In this document: positions 8,012 through 16,090 of the stretch, piece after piece
Layout of the letters: each line of letters starts with the position of its first letter
How positions within the stretch are numbered: position 1 is the first letter of the stretch
Assembly: GCF_014203605.1 (NCBI RefSeq)
Contig: NZ_JACHJJ010000002.1
Location: 372,001 to 436,000 of the forward strand
Origin: Thiemannella venezuelensis
GTDB taxonomy: Bacteria > Actinomycetota > Actinomycetes > Streptosporangiales > Streptosporangiaceae
Length of the DNA: 64,000 nucleotides
Direction of reading: 5' to 3'
Program-made: the position numbers and the translations under genes
Notes under the pieces: model-generated
Told to the model about the DNA's origin: nothing
The model's database searches: none
What the model saw: only the letters and a program-made list of their open reading frames with translations

Positions 8012-9205
8012 ATGTCGACCAGTGGCTGGGCACTGCTCTGCGTGCTCTGCGCCCTTCTCGGATTCACCCTGTCCCGCAGACGGGCGGAGTCCCTCTGCCG
8101 GCCCGCGGGCTGGCAGGACGAGGCCACGTTCGCCACCCTGCACGTCGCGGCCATGGCGGCACCGTCGCTGCGGGCCGGGCTGACGCCGGAGTCCGCGCGC
8201 CGGGCCGTACGGCACCTGCGGACGCTGCTGGGCACCGGCGCCGTCGCCCTGACCGGCCCCGGCGGCGTGCTCGCCTGGGACGGCGCGATGGAGTGCCACC
8301 GCGACCACGCGGCCGAGCACGCCAGGGCCGCGCTCGCCTCGGGCCGCCCGCAGGTGGTGGCCGGGGAGTCGCTCGCCTGCGGCGGAGCCGGCTGCCCGGC
8401 CGGGGGCGCGGTGGTGGTTCCGCTGGAGGTGGACGGGCGGGTGGTCGGCGCGTTGGCCGCCTACGACGCCGAGGTCAGCGCGGTGCTGGTGCGGACCGTC
8501 ACCGAGGTCGCCCGCTGGGTCTCCGGCCAGCTGGAGCTCGCCGAGCTCGACTCCTCCCGGCGGCGCGCGGTGGAGGCGGAGATGCGGGCGCTGCGCGCGC
8601 AGATCTCGCCGCACTTCGTCTACAACTCGCTGACCACCATCGCCTCCTTCGTCCGCACCGACCCGGAGCGGGCCCGCGAGCTGCTGGTGGACTTCGCCGA
8701 CTTCACCCGCTACGCGCTGCGCCGTGCCCAGGACTTCACCACGCTCGCCGACGAGCTGCACTGCGTGGACCGCTACCTGCTGCTGGAGCGCGCCAGGTTC
8801 GGCGACCGGCTGAGTTTCACGGTCAGGGTCGCACCCGAGGTGCTGGCCGTCCCGGTGCCCTTCCTGTGCCTGCAGCCGCTGGTGGAGAACGCCGTCAAGC
8901 ACGGCCTGGTCCAGCGCGGCGGCTCGGGGGAGGTGCGGGTGGTGATCGAGGACGCCGGGCCCGAGGCGCACATCAGCGTCGAGGACGACGGGCTCGGCAT
9001 GGAGCCGGCCCACGCCCGGCTGCTGCTCGACGACGGGCCCCGCGAGGGGCGGGGCGAGGGCGGGATCGGCCTGGCCAACGTGGACCGGCGGCTCCGCCAG
9101 ATCTACGGCGAGGACTACGGCCTGGTCGTGGAGAGCGCGCTCGGCAGCGGGACCCGCGTCCACCTGCGGGTACCGAAACATAGCCCCGCCGGTAGCTCTT
9201 TGTAG
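8012..9205 (+). CDS. LytS-type sensor histidine kinase
   Basis: A 397-residue kinase. One N-terminal hydrophobic helix (5-20) is followed by a GAF-like region (about 35-170), then the LytS/His_kinase segment with phospho-acceptor His201 (AQISPHFVYNSL), and a GHKL ATPase domain (PLVENAVKHGL, EDDGLGMEP, GIGLANVDRRL). It lacks the multi-helix 5TM sensor of classical LytS. The GAF-like part contains Cys95-His96 and Cys123-x4-Cys128, possible metal or redox ligands. A TACGGT hexamer 7 bases before ATG 8012 suggests a leaderless message. The LytTR regulator follows, so the two form a system; the stimulus is unknown. Confidence 0.88.
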   Translation: MSTSGWALLCVLCALLGFTLSRRRAESLCRPAGWQDEATFATLHVAAMAAPSLRAGLTPESARRAVRHLRTLLGTGAVALTGPGGVLAWDGAMECHRDHAAEHARAALASGRPQVVAGESLACGGAGCPAGGAVVVPLEVDGRVVGALAAYDAEVSAVLVRTVTEVARWVSGQLELAELDSSRRRAVEAEMRALRAQISPHFVYNSLTTIASFVRTDPERARELLVDFADFTRYALRRAQDFTTLADELHCVDRYLLLERARFGDRLSFTVRVAPEVLAVPVPFLCLQPLVENAVKHGLVQRGGSGEVRVVIEDAGPEAHISVEDDGLGMEPAHARLLLDDGPREGRGEGGIGLANVDRRLRQIYGEDYGLVVESALGSGTRVHLRVPKHSPAGSSL

Positions 9206-9271
9206 TCAAATTTCAACCACTCGTCGGCATAGTGCTTGCGCCCGCCGTGGAGCGGGCCCAGCGTGGACGGC

Positions 9272-10036
9272 ATGCTGCGCGTCCTTGCTGTCGACGATGA
9301 GGTCCCCGCACTGGAAGAACTGGCCTACCTGCTCCGAGGAGATCCCCGTATCGAGCACGTTCTCACCGCCTCCGACGGCGTCACCGCACTCCATGACATG
9401 GTCGGGATGATCGGTGCGGGCGAGCGGCTCGACGGCGTCTTCCTGGACATCAGGATGCCGGGTCTCGACGGGCTGGACCTGGCCCGGCTCGTCGGAGGCT
9501 TCCCCAACCCGCCCCGCCTGGTCTTCGTCACCGCACACGAGGACTGCGCCGTGCAGGCGTTCGAGCTGGAGGCGGTGGACTACCTGCTCAAGCCGGTGCG
9601 GGCCGACCGGCTGGCGGAGGCCGTACGCCGCCTGGAGGCCGCCATCCCCGCCGCCCCGGCCGCCGAGCCGGAGCCGGAGGACGTCATCCCGGTGGAACTC
9701 GGCGGGCGGACCCGCTTCGTCTCCCAGCAGGCGGTCTGGTTCGCCGAGGCCAAGGGCGACTACGTGCGCCTGCACACCGGCGACGGCACCTACCTGATCC
9801 GCATGTCGCTGGCGGCGCTGGAGCGGCGCTGGGCCGAGGCGGGGTTCATCCGGGTGCACCGCAGCACCCTGGTGTCCGCACGGCACGTCAGCGAGCTGCG
9901 CTTCGACGGGGGCCGGGCGGTGCTGCAGGTGGGCACCGAGACGCTGCCGGTCAGCCGCCGCCACACCCGCCAGGTGCGCGAGCAGCTCGTCCGCCAGTTC
10001 CGGGACCGTCCGGCCCCCTCGGGGGCGCAGACATGA
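9272..10036 (+). CDS. LytTR-family response regulator
   Basis: A 254-residue regulator. The receiver domain (1-115) has acidic Asp8, Asp9 and Glu10, phospho-acceptor Asp59 (VFLDIRMPG) and Lys in YLLKPVRADR. A LytTR DNA-binding domain (about 150-245) shows FAEAKGDYVRLHT, the FIRVHRSTLVS core and LPVSRRHTRQVREQL. It probably receives phosphate from the LytS-type kinase 66 bases upstream. LytTR domains usually bind tandem direct repeats spaced about two helical turns apart. Just beyond this gene lies a non-coding region with 21-bp-phased repeats, the natural place to look for its target. I start at ATG 9272; the upstream GTG frames add no domain. Confidence 0.9.
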   Translation: MLRVLAVDDEVPALEELAYLLRGDPRIEHVLTASDGVTALHDMVGMIGAGERLDGVFLDIRMPGLDGLDLARLVGGFPNPPRLVFVTAHEDCAVQAFELEAVDYLLKPVRADRLAEAVRRLEAAIPAAPAAEPEPEDVIPVELGGRTRFVSQQAVWFAEAKGDYVRLHTGDGTYLIRMSLAALERRWAEAGFIRVHRSTLVSARHVSELRFDGGRAVLQVGTETLPVSRRHTRQVREQLVRQFRDRPAPSGAQT

Positions 10037-10076
10037 GCCGGCGAGGAACGGACGCGCGTCCGCGCACCCCGGAACC

Positions 10077-10155
10077 GACCGCTCGTCGCGCGCGGGTGAC
10101 CGCTCGTCGCGCGAACACTCTCCGTACAACGACAACTACCCACCGCTAGTCGCGC
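10077..10155 (+). repeat. Phased direct repeats downstream of LytTR gene
   Basis: GACCGCTCGTCGCGCG occurs at 10077-10092 and again at 10098-10113, a period of exactly 21 bp. A third copy with one mismatch (ACCGCTAGTCGCGC) lies at 10142-10155, 43 bp further. All three would face the same side of the helix. The sequence does not match the published LytTR consensus, but the spacing does, so a binding array is plausible. Confidence 0.6.
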
Positions 10156-10319
10156 CTGCCGGAAACGGCGAGTCACCCGGCGGGCGGCCCCCATAGTGTT
10201 CCTGCATCGGAGAGCGGATCCCGCCGCACCAGGGGGGGACGGAGCCGGAAGGCTCGTATGGACCTGGTGGGCGGGGCTCAGGGAGGGCGTCGCGAGCGCC
10301 CGCCCGGCTGCCGGGCCTC

Positions 10320-10387
10320 AACCGGGGGGGTGAGGTCCGGCAGTCTTCCGGACCATCGAACCGGGGGGTCGGGTCCGGCGGTCTCCG
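10320..10387. repeat. Imperfect 39-bp tandem repeat
   Basis: Two diverged copies, each beginning AACCGGGGGG and containing TCCGGC-GTCT-CCGG, start at 10320 and 10359. The first copy can also fold into a 7-bp hairpin (GGTCCGG with CCGGACC). Confidence 0.45.
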
Positions 10388-10425
10388 GTGCGACGGGACG
10401 TCCGCGTAGCCAAGCGGGCCGGACC

Positions 10426-10457
10426 GTGATCCGGCCACACGGGGGCGGCCGGATCAC
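10426..10457. terminator. Terminator-like hairpin near endonuclease IV
   Basis: An 11-bp perfect stem (GTGATCCGGCC with GGCCGGATCAC) and a 10-base loop, about 80 bases beyond the endonuclease IV stop on the minus strand. It sits inside a larger fold closed by GCGACGGG (10390-10397) and CCCGTCGC (10470-10477). Confidence 0.5.
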
Positions 10458-10537
10458 GAGGACGGGCGCCCCGTCGCACCCGCGGAACCCGGGACGCGGT
10501 CCCGGACGGTCGCGGGTCTCCCGGCCGGAGCGGTCTC

Positions 10538-11383
10538 TCAGGGAGTGCCGCGGAGCTTCTTCAGCAGCTCGATGTCCTCGCGGTGCTTGTCGGCTCCGCC
10601 CGGCGTCTCGATGCACAGCGGGATGCCCGCGACCGCCGGATGGCGCATCAGCTCGGCGAAGGCCTGGGCGCCGATGTGGCCCGCGCCGATGTTCTCGTGG
10701 CGGTCCTTCCTGGAGTCGCAGACGTCCTTGGAGTCGTTGGCGTGGATCAGCCGGAGCCGGCCCGGGGCGACCGCGTGCAGGGCGTCGAAGGTCTCCCGGA
10801 CCCCCTCGGGGGTCGACAGGTCGTGACCGGCGGCGAAGGCGTGGCAGGTGTCCAGGCAGACGCCGGCCTTCGGGTGCCAGTCGAGGGCCGCCAGATAGGG
10901 CTCGAGGTCCTGGACGGTCGCGCAGAGCATCCCGCCCTGCCCGGCCATCGGCTCCAGCAGCAGGTCCGGGCCGTCGTCGGGGATCTCCTCCAGCAGCGGG
11001 AGCAGGCGCTCGTGCAGCTGGCGCAGGGCGTCGTCGCGGGACTGGCTCACCGCCGAGCCGGTGTGCACGACCAGGCCCTTCGCGCCGACGGCCGCGGCGC
11101 GCAGCAGGCCGTGCCGTACGGTGGCCACCGACTTCTCCAGCGTGTCGGCGGTGGGGGTGCCGAGGTTGACGAGGTACGGCGCGTGCACGAAGGTCGGCGT
11201 GCCCGACTCGCGCAGCCGCTCGTCCTGGACCGGGTCGCCGGCGGCGAGCGCCCAGCCCCGGGGGTTGGTGACGAACACCTGGATCATCTCGGCGCCGATG
11301 TCCTCGGCGTAGCGCAGCCCGCCCTTGGCCAGGCCACCGGTGACGGAGACGTGTCCGCCGATGGGGGAGAGAGGAGAAGTCAT
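10538..11383 (-). CDS. nfo: Deoxyribonuclease IV (AP endonuclease)
   Basis: A 281-residue endonuclease IV, a TIM-barrel enzyme with three zinc ions that incises DNA 5' of abasic sites in base excision repair. Visible metal-site segments are VHAPYLVNL, VVHTGSAV, LLLEPMAGQGG, VCLDTCHAFAAGHD, LIHANDSKD, DRHENIGAGHIG and CIETPGG, in the family's order. Length fits the family (about 280). GGGGGC precedes ATG 11383, with TAAACT a few bases further upstream as a possible -10. The gene stands alone, downstream of pucR on the same strand with a 212-base gap that contains nothing else I recognise. Confidence 0.9.
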   Translation of the reverse strand: MTSPLSPIGGHVSVTGGLAKGGLRYAEDIGAEMIQVFVTNPRGWALAAGDPVQDERLRESGTPTFVHAPYLVNLGTPTADTLEKSVATVRHGLLRAAAVGAKGLVVHTGSAVSQSRDDALRQLHERLLPLLEEIPDDGPDLLLEPMAGQGGMLCATVQDLEPYLAALDWHPKAGVCLDTCHAFAAGHDLSTPEGVRETFDALHAVAPGRLRLIHANDSKDVCDSRKDRHENIGAGHIGAQAFAELMRHPAVAGIPLCIETPGGADKHREDIELLKKLRGTP

Positions 11384-11595
11384 GGTGCCCCCAGTTTAGG
11401 CGCCGCGGCCGACAGCTCGGGGGAACGACCCGGGGAGGGGCGGGGAGCGGTGTGAGTGACGGCCCCGCCCTCCCCGGAGCGATCGCACGGGAACGGCGCG
11501 GGCGCGCCGGACCCGGTCGTGTGAGGACGGAGGCAAGAGTAGGCCTCCGGGCCCGCCGGCGGTCAAGCCCGGCGGGGCGGGTTCGTGCGATCGTC

Positions 11596-13161
11596 CTAAC
11601 CCAGCCGGAGCGCGAGGAAGAAGTCCACCCGATCCTCCAGCCGCGACAGGTCCCGGCCGGTCAGGTCCTGGATCCGCTGGATCCGGTAGCGCAGCGTGTT
11701 GACGTGCACGTGCAGGATCTCCGCGCACTTCGTCCACGACCCCGACACCTGCAGGAACGCCTCCAGCGTGCGGACCAGGTCGGCCCGGTGCACCTGGTCG
11801 TAGCCGCGCAGCGGGTCCAGCAGCCGGACCCGGAACATGTGCCGCACGTCGTCGGGGACCGAGGCGAGCAGCAGCACGTGGGTGGCCAGCTCGTCGTGGC
11901 CCACGACGGCGTCGGGCTCGGCGCGGCCCTCGGCCATCCGGCGGGCGTAGCGGGCCTCCTCGACGGCGCCGCGCAGCCCGTCTACCGGGGCGATACCGCT
12001 GACCCCCACGGTGAGCCTGCCGGAGCCGAGCCCCGGCGCGAGCGCCCGCACCGCCTCGCGCACCCCGGCGGTGATGTCGGTCTCCGGCGCGGGGAGGAGC
12101 GCGATGACCTCGTCCGCGGCCACGCCCACCACCGGGGAGGCGCACGAGAGGCTGAGGATCTCCTTGACCACGGCCCGCAGCTCGCCGGGGCGCAGCCCGT
12201 CGTGCGCGGCGGCGGCCACCGCCACGAAACCGCGCCCGGGGCCCGGATCGGCGCCGAGGTCGGTCACCAGGCCGGTGACCTGCAGCCGGGGCAGGATGTC
12301 GCTGGGCCTGCCCTCGGAGACGACGAGCTGGACCAGCTCCTGGGCGATGCGGCCCTCGGGGCTGAGCCGGTCGTCCAGCCGGGCGCGCTCCAGGGCGACC
12401 ACCGCCGCCAGCTCCCCGGCCAGCGCCCGCCGCTCCTCCGGCCAGTCCTCGGCGGAGCCCTGGAAGGCCAGGAACCAGTCGGCGACCCGCGGGGTGGTCT
12501 GCTCGTCCACCGGGAAGACCGAGTATCTCCCGGCTTCGCCCCGCTCGATCCCGCGCAGCGTGCACGGCATGCGTTTGGCGGTCAGGAAACCGCGGGCCAG
12601 CAGCGGGGCGAGGCCCTCGGGCAGCGGGTGCGAGCCCGCCACCACCCGCCCGGCGGGGGTGAGCACCCAGCAGGGCATGCCCAGGTCGTGGCCGAGCAGG
12701 CGGAGCACCGGGTCCAGCCCCGCGCCGGCGGTGGCGCCCTCCACGAGCCGGCGGTGCCGGTCCAGCACGGCGGTCATGTCGTAGGCCCTGGCGGTGGAGA
12801 GCCGGCGCACGATGTGCTCGGTGACCTCGGCGAACGACAGCGCCTCCGGCACGTGGAACAGCGGCATGCGGTGCCGCCGGCAGGCCTCGGCGAGATCCTC
12901 GGGGATCTCGCCCCACCGCGTGTCGCCGGCGCCCAGCGCGGAGACCCCGGCGTTGACCAGGCTGCGCACGAACCGCTCGCTGTCGTCCGGGCTCTGCCGC
13001 CAGACCAGCCCGGTCAGCACCAGCTCGCCGCCGCTCAGGTAGCGGCCCGGGTCGAGCAGGTCGGTGGTGACGACCCAGCGGATCGTCCGGTCCAGCTCGT
13101 CATGGCCCGTGACCGGTGACAGTCCCAGCTCGGTCATCTCCAAGAGCGCGCTCAGTCGCAT
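11596..13161 (-). CDS. pucR: PucR-family transcriptional regulator of purine catabolism
   Basis: A 521-residue regulator. The N-terminal PucR domain (about 10-125) includes RWVVTTDLLDPGRYLSGGE. A central GGDEF-like region (about 290-410) follows, and a C-terminal helix-turn-helix (about 460-515) reads WTKCAEILHVHVNTLRYRI, typical of the PucR/CdaR type. It is divergent from the uric acid degradation genes, the usual arrangement for a local regulator, and probably senses a purine-pathway intermediate. The start ATG 13161 is fixed by GGAGG upstream; the open frame extends another 132 codons that look non-coding. Tandem 17-bp repeats in the divergent gap are possible binding sites. Confidence 0.9.
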   Translation of the reverse strand: MRLSALLEMTELGLSPVTGHDELDRTIRWVVTTDLLDPGRYLSGGELVLTGLVWRQSPDDSERFVRSLVNAGVSALGAGDTRWGEIPEDLAEACRRHRMPLFHVPEALSFAEVTEHIVRRLSTARAYDMTAVLDRHRRLVEGATAGAGLDPVLRLLGHDLGMPCWVLTPAGRVVAGSHPLPEGLAPLLARGFLTAKRMPCTLRGIERGEAGRYSVFPVDEQTTPRVADWFLAFQGSAEDWPEERRALAGELAAVVALERARLDDRLSPEGRIAQELVQLVVSEGRPSDILPRLQVTGLVTDLGADPGPGRGFVAVAAAAHDGLRPGELRAVVKEILSLSCASPVVGVAADEVIALLPAPETDITAGVREAVRALAPGLGSGRLTVGVSGIAPVDGLRGAVEEARYARRMAEGRAEPDAVVGHDELATHVLLLASVPDDVRHMFRVRLLDPLRGYDQVHRADLVRTLEAFLQVSGSWTKCAEILHVHVNTLRYRIQRIQDLTGRDLSRLEDRVDFFLALRLG

Positions 13162-13228
13162 GCGGGCCTCCGTCCCTCGGCGGTGAGGGTAACCCAGGGG
13201 CGGAGGTACGCAAGCACCGCGCAAGCCC

Positions 13229-13280
13229 GGAAGACACCGGGGGAGCGGAGAAGACCGGGGAACGGAGAAGACCGGGAGAC
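13229..13280. repeat. 17-bp tandem repeats in the pucR divergent promoter region
   Basis: GGAGAAGACCGGGGAAC (13247-13263) and GGAGAAGACCGGGAGAC (13264-13280) are adjacent, and a diverged 18-base copy precedes them at 13229-13246. They lie in the 277-base gap between pucR and the OHCU decarboxylase gene and are candidate operator repeats. The rest of that gap shows no clear promoter. Confidence 0.5.
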
Positions 13281-13438
13281 GGCGCAGAGGCGACCGAGGA
13301 CGACCCGGCGGCGGCACGGGGACGACACGCGGGCGGCGGAGCCTTGGAGCATGACACGAAAACACGGGGGGAAGCCCTGACCCACTTCGGAGTTCTTGCT
13401 GCTGGACCGGGCCGGGCACCGGTGTGTGTACTGCTGCC

Positions 13439-13972
13439 ATGCCGAACGTGAAATCCGCAGCACCGGCTGCGAGGCTGGCCGGCTTCAACGCGCTCGGCCC
13501 CGCCGACGCCGAGGCCGAGCTGCTGACGTGCTGCGCGTCCCGGGCCTTCGCCCGCACCGTGGCGGCGCTGCGCCCCTACCGCGACCTCGCCCAGCTGACC
13601 GCGGTGGCCGACGCCGCCGTCAACGACCTGGGCTGGTCCGACGTGCAGGAGGCGCTCGCGGCGCATCCCCGCATCGGGGAGCGCGCCGGCGGGACCGGCA
13701 GGGAGTCCGCCTGGTCCCGGCAGGAGCAGTCCGGGGTGGACGCGGCGGACCGGGCCGTGCTCGACGGGCTCGCCGAGGGCAACCTCGCCTACGAGGAGCG
13801 CTTCGGCCACGTCTACCTCGTCTGCGCCACCGGCCTGTCGGCCGGGGAGATGCTGGCCCGGCTCCGGGAGCGGCTGCAGAACGACGAGGAGACGGAGCAC
13901 GGGGTGGTCCGCGCGGAACTCGCCAAGATCACCCGGCTGCGCATGGCGAAGCTGCTGGGGGACCAGCCGTGA
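13439..13972 (+). CDS. uraD: 2-oxo-4-hydroxy-4-carboxy-5-ureidoimidazoline (OHCU) decarboxylase
   Basis: A 177-residue OHCU decarboxylase, the last of three steps from urate to S-allantoin. The conserved catalytic segment AAHPRIGER (with the active-site His), the W-S-RQEQSGVD stretch and the helix LAEGNLAYEERFGHVYLVCATG are present. It opens the purine-degradation operon and is followed by HIU hydrolase and uricase, the two preceding enzymes of the same conversion. ATG 13439 is chosen; GTG 13424 in the same frame is an alternative. No clear Shine-Dalgarno sequence precedes either. Confidence 0.92.
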   Translation: MPNVKSAAPAARLAGFNALGPADAEAELLTCCASRAFARTVAALRPYRDLAQLTAVADAAVNDLGWSDVQEALAAHPRIGERAGGTGRESAWSRQEQSGVDAADRAVLDGLAEGNLAYEERFGHVYLVCATGLSAGEMLARLRERLQNDEETEHGVVRAELAKITRLRMAKLLGDQP

Positions 13973-14012
13973 GCGCGCGGGGAGCGGCCGCGAGGGTGCG
14001 GGGGGACCGGTC

Positions 14013-14324
14013 ATGAGCCTGTCCACGCACGTGCTGGACGCCGCGCTCGGCAGGCCCGCGGCGGGCGTCGCCGTACGGCTGGAGAGCGGCGGGACGGTGG
14101 TCGCGGAAGGGCGCACCGACGCCGACGGACGGCTCTCGGGCTGGTCGCCGGGGGCGGGCGTCCACCGGCTGGTGTTCGGCACCGGCGACTACTTCGCCGC
14201 ACGGGGGGTGGCCGCCTTCTACCCGGAGGTGGCCGTCGCCTTCACGATCGACGATCCGGATGAGCACTACCACGTGCCGTTGCTGCTCAGCCCGTTCGCC
14301 TATTCGACGTATCGAGGGAGCTAG
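14013..14324 (+). CDS. uraH: 5-hydroxyisourate hydrolase
   Basis: A 103-residue transthyretin-related HIU hydrolase that opens 5-hydroxyisourate to OHCU. The N-terminal LSTHVLDAALGRPA carries the first active-site His, the middle HYHVPLLLSPF matches the second motif, and the protein ends in YRGS, the diagnostic C-terminal tetrapeptide that separates these enzymes from true transthyretins. It lies 40 bases after the decarboxylase and 3 bases before uricase, so the three are surely co-transcribed. Confidence 0.95.
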   Translation: MSLSTHVLDAALGRPAAGVAVRLESGGTVVAEGRTDADGRLSGWSPGAGVHRLVFGTGDYFAARGVAAFYPEVAVAFTIDDPDEHYHVPLLLSPFAYSTYRGS

Positions 14325-14327
14325 CAC

Positions 14328-15209
14328 ATGACCGTCGTTCTCGGGCCCAACCGCTACGGCAAGGCCGAGACCCGCGTGGTCCGCGTCGTCAGGGACGGCG
14401 GAGTCCACAGCATCAAGGACATCAACGTCAGCTCCGCGCTCTCGGGCGACATGGAGGACGTGCACCTGACCGGCGACAACGCCGCGGTGCTGCCGACGGA
14501 CACGCAGAAGAACACCGCCTACGCCTTCGCCAGGAAGCACGGCGTCGAACAGATCGAGGACTTCGCGCTCCTGCTGGCCCGCCACTACGTGAGCTCCCAG
14601 CCCTCCATCCACCACGCCCGCGTGGAGATCGAGGAGTACTTCTGGGACCGGATCCCCGTCTCCGGCGCGCAGGACCGGCGGCACTCCTTCGTCCGCTCCG
14701 GCCGCGAGGTCCGCACCTGCGTCGTCCACCACGACCGCGACGGCCGCACCACCGTGGTCTCCGGCCTCAAGGACCTGGTGGTGCTCAACTCGACCGGCTC
14801 GGAGTTCCACGGCTACATCACCGACGAGTACACCACCCTGCGGCCGACCACCGACCGCGTCCTCGCCACCGCCGTCTCGGCCCGCTGGCGGCACGTCTCG
14901 GCGGACTCCCCCTTCGGGGAGTCCTACGACGAGGTACGGCGCCACCTGCTGGAGGCCTTCGCCGGGACCCACAGCCTCTCCCTGCAGCAGACCCTCTACG
15001 CCATGGGGGAACGGGTGCTGGAGAACCGGGGGGAGGTCTGCGAGGTGCGCATGGCGATGCCGAACAAGCACCACTTCCTGGTCGACCTGGAGCCGTTCGG
15101 GATGGACAACCCGAACGAGGTCTTCTACGCCGCCGACCGACCCTACGGGCTGATCGAGGGCGCCGTCCTCACCGGCGACGCCCCCGACGCCTGCTTCGCC
15201 TGGGAGTGA
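14328..15209 (+). CDS. Urate oxidase (uricase)
   Basis: A 293-residue cofactor-free urate oxidase converting urate to 5-hydroxyisourate with release of hydrogen peroxide. The tunnel-fold signature residues are visible: Lys12 (YGKAETRV), Thr57-Asp58 (LPTDTQKNT) and the NKHHF segment around 246-250 that supplies the catalytic His. Length matches the family (about 290-300). It is followed by overlapping xanthine-dehydrogenase genes. Confidence 0.95.
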   Translation: MTVVLGPNRYGKAETRVVRVVRDGGVHSIKDINVSSALSGDMEDVHLTGDNAAVLPTDTQKNTAYAFARKHGVEQIEDFALLLARHYVSSQPSIHHARVEIEEYFWDRIPVSGAQDRRHSFVRSGREVRTCVVHHDRDGRTTVVSGLKDLVVLNSTGSEFHGYITDEYTTLRPTTDRVLATAVSARWRHVSADSPFGESYDEVRRHLLEAFAGTHSLSLQQTLYAMGERVLENRGEVCEVRMAMPNKHHFLVDLEPFGMDNPNEVFYAADRPYGLIEGAVLTGDAPDACFAWE

Positions 15210-15214
15210 CGACG

Positions 15215-16090
15215 ATGGACTTCCTGCAGCCCACCACGTGGGCCGAGGCGCTGGCCGCCAAGGCGGACCGGCCGGAGGCGGTGCCCGTCCAGGGCGGAAC
15301 CGACGTGATGGTCGAGCTCAACTTCGACCTGCACCGCCCGGCCGCGCTGCTGGACCTGAACCGGGTCGCCGAGCTGGCCGAGTGGAGTTCCGAGCCGGAC
15401 GGCCGGCTCCGGGTCGGCGCGGGCGTGCCGTACGTGCGGCTGATCGCCGAGCTCGGCGGCCGGCTGCCCGGTCTCGCGCAGGCCGCGCGCACGGTCGGCT
15501 CGCCCCAGATCCGCAACCGGGGCACGGTGGGCGGCAACCTCGGGGCGGCCTCGCCCGCCGGGGACAGCCACCCGCCGCTGCTGGCCGGGGACGCGGTCAT
15601 CGAGGTCGAGTCCGCCGCCCGCGGCGTGCGGACGATCCCCGCCGCCGAGTTCTACCTCGGCGTCAAGCGCAGCGCGCTGGAGCCGGACGAGCTGATCCGC
15701 GCCTTCCGGATGAGCCCGGCCACCGGCCCGCAGTACTTCTCCAAGGTCGGCACCCGCAACGCCATGGTGATCGCGGTCTGCTCCTTCGCGATCGCGCTCC
15801 ACCCCGGAGAGCGCAGGGTCGGCACCGGCATCGGCTCGGCCGCCCCCACCCCCCGCAGGGCGCGGGCAGCCGAGGAGTTCCTCGCCGCCGAGCTCGACTG
15901 GGACGCCCGGCTCGACCCCGCGGTGCTCGCCCGCTTCGGGGAGCTGGCCGCGCAGGCCGCCTCCCCGATCGACGACGTGCGCGGCACCGCCGACTACCGG
16001 CGGCACGCCATCGGCGTGATGGCGCGCCGCACCCTGACCTGGGCCTGGAACGAGTTCCGGTCCGGACACTTCGAAAGGAGGGCCGGCTGA
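15215..16090 (+). CDS. Xanthine dehydrogenase-type FAD-binding subunit
   Basis: A 291-residue FAD subunit (CoxM/XdhB type) of a three-subunit molybdenum hydroxylase that oxidises hypoxanthine or xanthine to urate. The FAD-contacting segments VPVQGGTDVMVEL (about 25-37) and IRNRGTVGGNLGAASPAGD (about 98-116) are present. The C-terminal domain carries the YFSKVGTRNAMVIAVCSFAI pattern. ATG 15215 gives the usual MDFLQPTTW start; GTG 15206, which overlaps the uricase stop, is in the same frame and would add three residues. Confidence 0.9.
   Translation: MDFLQPTTWAEALAAKADRPEAVPVQGGTDVMVELNFDLHRPAALLDLNRVAELAEWSSEPDGRLRVGAGVPYVRLIAELGGRLPGLAQAARTVGSPQIRNRGTVGGNLGAASPAGDSHPPLLAGDAVIEVESAARGVRTIPAAEFYLGVKRSALEPDELIRAFRMSPATGPQYFSKVGTRNAMVIAVCSFAIALHPGERRVGTGIGSAAPTPRRARAAEEFLAAELDWDARLDPAVLARFGELAAQAASPIDDVRGTADYRRHAIGVMARRTLTWAWNEFRSGHFERRAG

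Larger units (their letters stand above)
10037..10537. other. Non-coding, repeat-rich region between convergent genes
   Basis: About 500 bases between the 3' ends of the LytTR gene and endonuclease IV, much longer than needed for termination. No convincing gene was found. It holds three 14-base direct repeats (10078-10155), a TAGTGT -10-like hexamer (10194-10199) that could start a rightward transcript, two imperfect 39-base repeats (10320-10387) and an 88-base fold (10390-10477) containing an 11-bp hairpin. The AT-poor sequence and repeats suggest regulatory or structured RNA content, but nothing matches a riboswitch class I know. Confidence 0.5.

Noticed and set aside
10200-10260. Riboswitch-like purine-rich leader (GGAGAGCGGATCCCGCC) after TAGTGT
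   Set aside because: Compared from memory with glycine, c-di-AMP, cobalamin, FMN and guanidine classes; the required conserved cores are absent.
10404-10477. Possible tRNA gene (D-arm-like CCGCGTAGCCAAGCGG and acceptor-like stem)
   Set aside because: No T-loop consensus, a wrong-sized anticodon loop and no CCA-compatible end; kept only as a structured-RNA candidate.
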